A DNA stretch of 64,000 nt from Flammeovirgaceae bacterium (GTDB lineage Bacteria > Bacteroidota > Bacteroidia > Cytophagales > Cyclobacteriaceae), in the NCBI GenBank assembly GCA_015180985.1, contig CP054185.1, positions 2,975,225-3,039,224 on the forward strand. The letters are read 5' to 3'. A model generated the notes under the pieces. That model worked only from the letters and a program-made list of their open reading frames with translations, had not been told where the DNA came from and ran no database searches. Shown here in pieces: positions 61,888 through 64,000 of this stretch. Position 1 is the first letter of the stretch. Each line of letters begins with the position of its first letter. The position numbers were made by a program, and so were the translations under genes.

Positions 61888-62547
61888 ATGAAAAAGTACC
61901 TCATTATATCAGGACTCTTAATTACCATTTCCTGTTCCGGACAAAGTAATTTATCAAAGCGGACTGTTTATTCTCACTTTATAAATGACAACATAAAAGA
62001 ATATGACTCAATGTTTAATAAACGGACTGACTTAATACTTTTGACAACCATAGATAAGTTCGAGTCAGTTATTGACAGCCTTTACCTGTTTGACTTTTTA
62101 TCTGGAAATATTGAAAACAATGAGTTCTATCAAAAGACATTCATAGGACAAGAACCTACTTTGTATTTTGACATGCCTCCTACCTATGGACTAGGTAAAA
62201 TGCTAAAACATGACACAGAACTAGGACAATTGATGTTAAAATTATTTTCGAACTATAAACAAGACCTTTCGGCTATTTCCGACATAGACACAAACTACAA
62301 CATAAAAGTAATTAAGAAGGCTAAACCCTACTTTAAAATGGGTTGGACTAAGTTTCACAAAAAGCACAAGGACTGCTATGGAATAATTCGTTTTTCAAAT
62401 ATCATATTCAATGACAGTTATGACCGAGCTATGTTTTACGTGGAAAACTACAAAGGAAGTCTTGATGCCTCAGGTGACATAGTTGTTATGAGAAAAATAA
62501 ACGACAAGTGGACAATTGAGTATTATATTAATCAATGGATGAGTTAA
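61888..62547 (+). CDS. Cassette C22: lipoprotein of unknown function
   Basis: A 219-aa protein from ATG 61888, which gives a clean lipoprotein signal (MKKYLIISGLLITISCSGQ, lipobox TISC). An upstream in-frame ATG (61786) lies inside the attC-like site and is rejected. Mature part alpha/beta (RTDLILLTTIDKFESVIDSL, KDCYGIIRFSNIIFNDSYDR, INDKWTIEYYINQWMS); no family recognised. Confidence 0.65.
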   Translation: MKKYLIISGLLITISCSGQSNLSKRTVYSHFINDNIKEYDSMFNKRTDLILLTTIDKFESVIDSLYLFDFLSGNIENNEFYQKTFIGQEPTLYFDMPPTYGLGKMLKHDTELGQLMLKLFSNYKQDLSAISDIDTNYNIKVIKKAKPYFKMGWTKFHKKHKDCYGIIRFSNIIFNDSYDRAMFYVENYKGSLDASGDIVVMRKINDKWTIEYYINQWMS

Positions 62548-62554
62548 GGCTACT

Positions 62555-62691
62555 GTGCCCAACACCAGGTTTATGCCAGCTGCGGGTGACAGGTTGAAAT
62601 GTAGTTTTGTTTTACTAATTTCGTTTACGTAACGGTGGACAATGACGGCTTCGATAGCCGCAGCCGTCATAAACCCAAAACGTTGTGCACC
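62555..62691 (+). repeat. attC-like site C22/C23
   Basis: GTGCCCAAC ends C22 (start GTTGGGCAC). The palindrome (GGTTTATG, GCTGCGG with CCGCAGC, CATAAACC) is nearly that of C5/C6, including GACGGCTTCGATAGCCGCAG. GTTGTGCACC starts C23. Confidence 0.9.
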
Positions 62692-63090
62692 ATGCGGTCG
62701 GACAAAATAATCTTACGCATCTGGTGACAACGTAAACAAGATAAATTCATCCCCGCAGACAATAACGGCAGACAAGCAATCAATTACGTTCGGGCTTCAC
62801 ACTGCGACCGCGCGACAATCAAGTTTCAAAATTACGTTCCGGCTTTCGGGACAGTTTGGGCTTCGGTCGACAATAACTGACTAAAACAAAATACATCGGA
62901 CTCATTTACGCAGACAGTTTTACATCCAGTCGTCAAGATTTCGCTCCGCGGATAGTTTCTGGATTTCTCCCACGCGCACGTGTTGGCACCGTACAGTCTG
63001 TCTATTACGTGGGACTTAGAATAAGTTTCAAAATAAAGTTAAGGTTTGCCGACAGCATTTTATCTTTATATAACGTACGACAGACCGCAC
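62692..63090. other. ORF-less cassette C23
   Basis: 533-bp cassette whose ~400 non-attC bases hold no supported gene and no clear terminator. Plus-strand GACA is very frequent (I count about ten, with one TGTC). Could carry a small RNA or be a decayed cassette. Confidence 0.55.
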
Positions 63091-63224
63091 GGTGCACAAC
63101 AACAAGTTTGCGCAACGGCTGGTTGACGACCAACTATTTAGTATATTTACTTTACAACGTTTGGTTTCGTGGGACAAGGAATGTTTCACTAACAGCCGAT
63201 GCGCAAACTCAAACGTTGTGGGTT
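63091..63224 (+). repeat. attC-like site C23/C24
   Basis: GGTGCACAAC ends C23 (start GTTGTGCACC); with flanks the match is 17 of 18. AGTTTGCGCAACGGCTGGTT pairs with AACAGCCGATGCGCAAACT, as at C16/C17. GTTGTGGGTT starts C24. Confidence 0.9.
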
Positions 63225-63241
63225 ATATTGGCTGGACATAG

Positions 63242-63913
63242 ATGAGTACTGTAAACATTCAGACATTTATAAAATTTGGTTCTGAGGAGAACATTCGAGA
63301 CCTCCAAGAAAATGGGACTATTTACTGTAATACAATTGAGTACTTCAGACAACTTGAAGACTCTTATTTAAGAGGAGACAGTTACGAGGGGACTTTTAAG
63401 ATTACTAACTACCCTCCTGACAGTAAAATAACTCTTTATCTTCCAGACAAAAAAGAAATAGAACTCAAGACAGCCAAACTACATCTTCGAGAATTTTATA
63501 CCGACATCAAAGGAAATATCTATTGCTTGACCGCAATTACAAGAGAGGAGATTATAAAACTTGAGACTCTAAAGTTGGACTTAAAGAATTCAAGATTTGG
63601 GACACACTTTTTATTAATCAAGGACAACCAACAATTTTTCGACCGACTGATGAAAGGGTTCGAAAATGAAAAATTGAGCATTAAGACTGGCTTTGTGAAA
63701 TATTACGACAAACATTTAATAAACGGAGAGTTGGACTTATTTCATAAAAGCAAAGAATTTGAGTATCAAAAGGAGTTTCGAATAATTGTTAAGAATGACA
63801 GGCAAAATCCAATTAAGTTTCAGATTGGTTCACTAAAAGAGATTTCTGAAATATTTGAAACAAAGGACTTAGAAACACTGGTGTGCCAATACAACCCCCA
63901 ACACCGTGTTTAA
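63242..63913 (+). CDS. Cassette C24: protein of unknown function
   Basis: A 223-aa cytosolic-looking protein (MSTVNIQTFIKFGSEENIRD) with IYCNTIEYFRQLEDSYLRGD, GNIYCLTAITREEI, and YQKEFRIIVKNDRQNPIKFQ followed by IGSLKEISEI. The fold looks alpha/beta and recalls small proteins found near phage-defence or abortive loci, but I cannot name a family. The stop lies inside the cassette's own attC: the last six codons cover and pass the end box at 63893-63902. Confidence 0.75.
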   Translation: MSTVNIQTFIKFGSEENIRDLQENGTIYCNTIEYFRQLEDSYLRGDSYEGTFKITNYPPDSKITLYLPDKKEIELKTAKLHLREFYTDIKGNIYCLTAITREEIIKLETLKLDLKNSRFGTHFLLIKDNQQFFDRLMKGFENEKLSIKTGFVKYYDKHLINGELDLFHKSKEFEYQKEFRIIVKNDRQNPIKFQIGSLKEISEIFETKDLETLVCQYNPQHRV

Positions 63914-64000
63914 GTAATTGCGGGGTGTTGTGTGCCAATTCAAATTCGTTTCTTAATTTAGTCCCACAACGTGGGACAGTTGCGCAGCAGGTCGGGTTTA
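63893..64000 (+). repeat. attC-like site after C24 (cut by window end)
   Basis: AACCCCCAAC ends C24 and matches its start GTTGTGGGTT with one mismatch; the flank extends the match. GTGTTTAAGTAATTGCGGGG is the left arm; the GGACAGTTGCGCAGCAGGTC block shows it is the long class. The right arm lies outside, so the array continues. Confidence 0.85.

Larger units (their letters stand above)
10886..64000 (+). mobile_element. Integron-like array of 25 co-oriented cassettes (C0-C24), continues past the window
   Basis: Cassette spans, cut at G^TT: C0 10886-11412, C1 -11981, C2 -13605, C3 -21828, C4 -25703, C5 -26417, C6 -28409, C7 -28994, C8 -29857, C9 -30617, C10 -31369, C11 -34291, C12 -35073, C13 -36179, C14 -38720, C15 -45980, C16 -46383, C17 -50761, C18 -51495, C19 -52931, C20 -55988, C21 -61870, C22 -62682, C23 -63215, C24 -beyond 64000. 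In all 25 the first 9-10 bases are reverse-complementary to bases just upstream of the cassette's own 3' palindrome (C24 and C0 with one irregularity), usually extending to 15-20 bp. All cargo genes are on the plus strand. This own-end matching, not neighbour matching, is the signature of units mobilised as circles, as in integron cassettes. Confidence 0.88.

Noticed and set aside
63009..63245. 78-aa ORF across C23/C24
   Set aside because: It crosses a recombination site, so it would be joined by chance.
10886..64000. CRISPR array
   Set aside because: Repeats are 130-175 bp palindromes separated by genes, not short direct repeats with short spacers, and no cas genes are present.
1..64000. 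tRNA or rRNA genes
   Set aside because: I saw no cloverleaf or rRNA-like stretch by eye; a covariance search was not possible.
10886..64000. Prophage or conjugative element
   Set aside because: No capsid, tail, portal, relaxase or type IV secretion genes are present.

Overview
ORGANISM. The window looks like Bacteroidota, most likely a Cytophagales-type environmental bacterium (lineage is inference). Signs: a PorV/PorQ-like outer-membrane protein, a subtilase with a type IX secretion C-terminal sorting domain, MORN/YwqK and DUF2807 secreted proteins, many short lipoproteins with a Cys just after a short leader, and TTG-N19/21-TAnnTTTG promoters.

LAYOUT. (1) 1-9556 is ordinary chromosome: end of rnc, nadE, lgt, a BamA/D15-like barrel, a MORN protein on the minus strand, a PorV/Q-like protein, a ComEA-HhH/barrel protein and a DUF2807 protein. 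(2) 9571-10773 encodes a 400-aa tyrosine recombinase with a HARP-like N-terminal domain. (3) From 10886 to beyond the window end lies one uninterrupted array of 25 gene cassettes, C0-C24, all in the same orientation and separated by 130-175 bp imperfect palindromes. I read it as an integron-like system. Each junction ends in a conserved ACGTT core. Every cassette begins with GTTR plus about 6 specific bases, and its own 3' end carries the reverse complement of that same start, usually over 15-20 bp. This is what is expected if each unit is a circle that recombines at G^TT inside its own folded attC. The recombinase is not a typical IntI: it lacks the IntI-specific insertion, has an extra N-terminal domain and points toward the array.

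CASSETTES. C0 no ORF (two ~105-bp repeats); C1 EF-Tu-barrel-like protein; C2 AraC regulator + SDR; C3 (8.2 kb) m5C methylase + MORC-like ATPase + Z1 helicase + DUF4420 nuclease, with an IS256-family insertion; C4 PLD nuclease + HTH + N6A methylase; C5 lipoprotein; C6 GmrSD-like DUF262/DUF1524; C7-C9 small exported proteins; C10 TIMP/NTR-like protein; C11 m5C methylase + putative endonuclease + Vsr; C12 VOC/bleomycin-resistance-like protein; C13 GH114-like lipoprotein; C14 HrgA-like protein split by a second, apparently identical IS256-family copy; C15 (7.3 kb) a complete bacteriocin-type operon; C16 no ORF, with a terminator; C17 PD40 lipoprotein + T9SS subtilase; C18 MORN-like; C19 ArsR + MerTP + GDCCVxC mercury operon; C20 sigma factor + haloalkane-dehalogenase-like + beta-lactamase-like; C21 a ~1065-aa DUF4236/SH3/FtsK-gamma/AAA+ protein broken by nested IS3-family copies; C22 lipoprotein; C23 no ORF; C24 unknown protein.

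HOW IT WORKS TOGETHER. Several cassettes are large, multigene and carry their own regulators, unlike classical one-gene promoterless cassettes. Four of them (C3, C4, C11, C17) share a ~260-bp leader ending in a hairpin and a ~200-bp tail starting with another hairpin, with unrelated cargo exactly between. C15 has analogous hairpins of different sequence. The array therefore looks like a modular store of defence, antagonism, detoxification and cell-surface genes.
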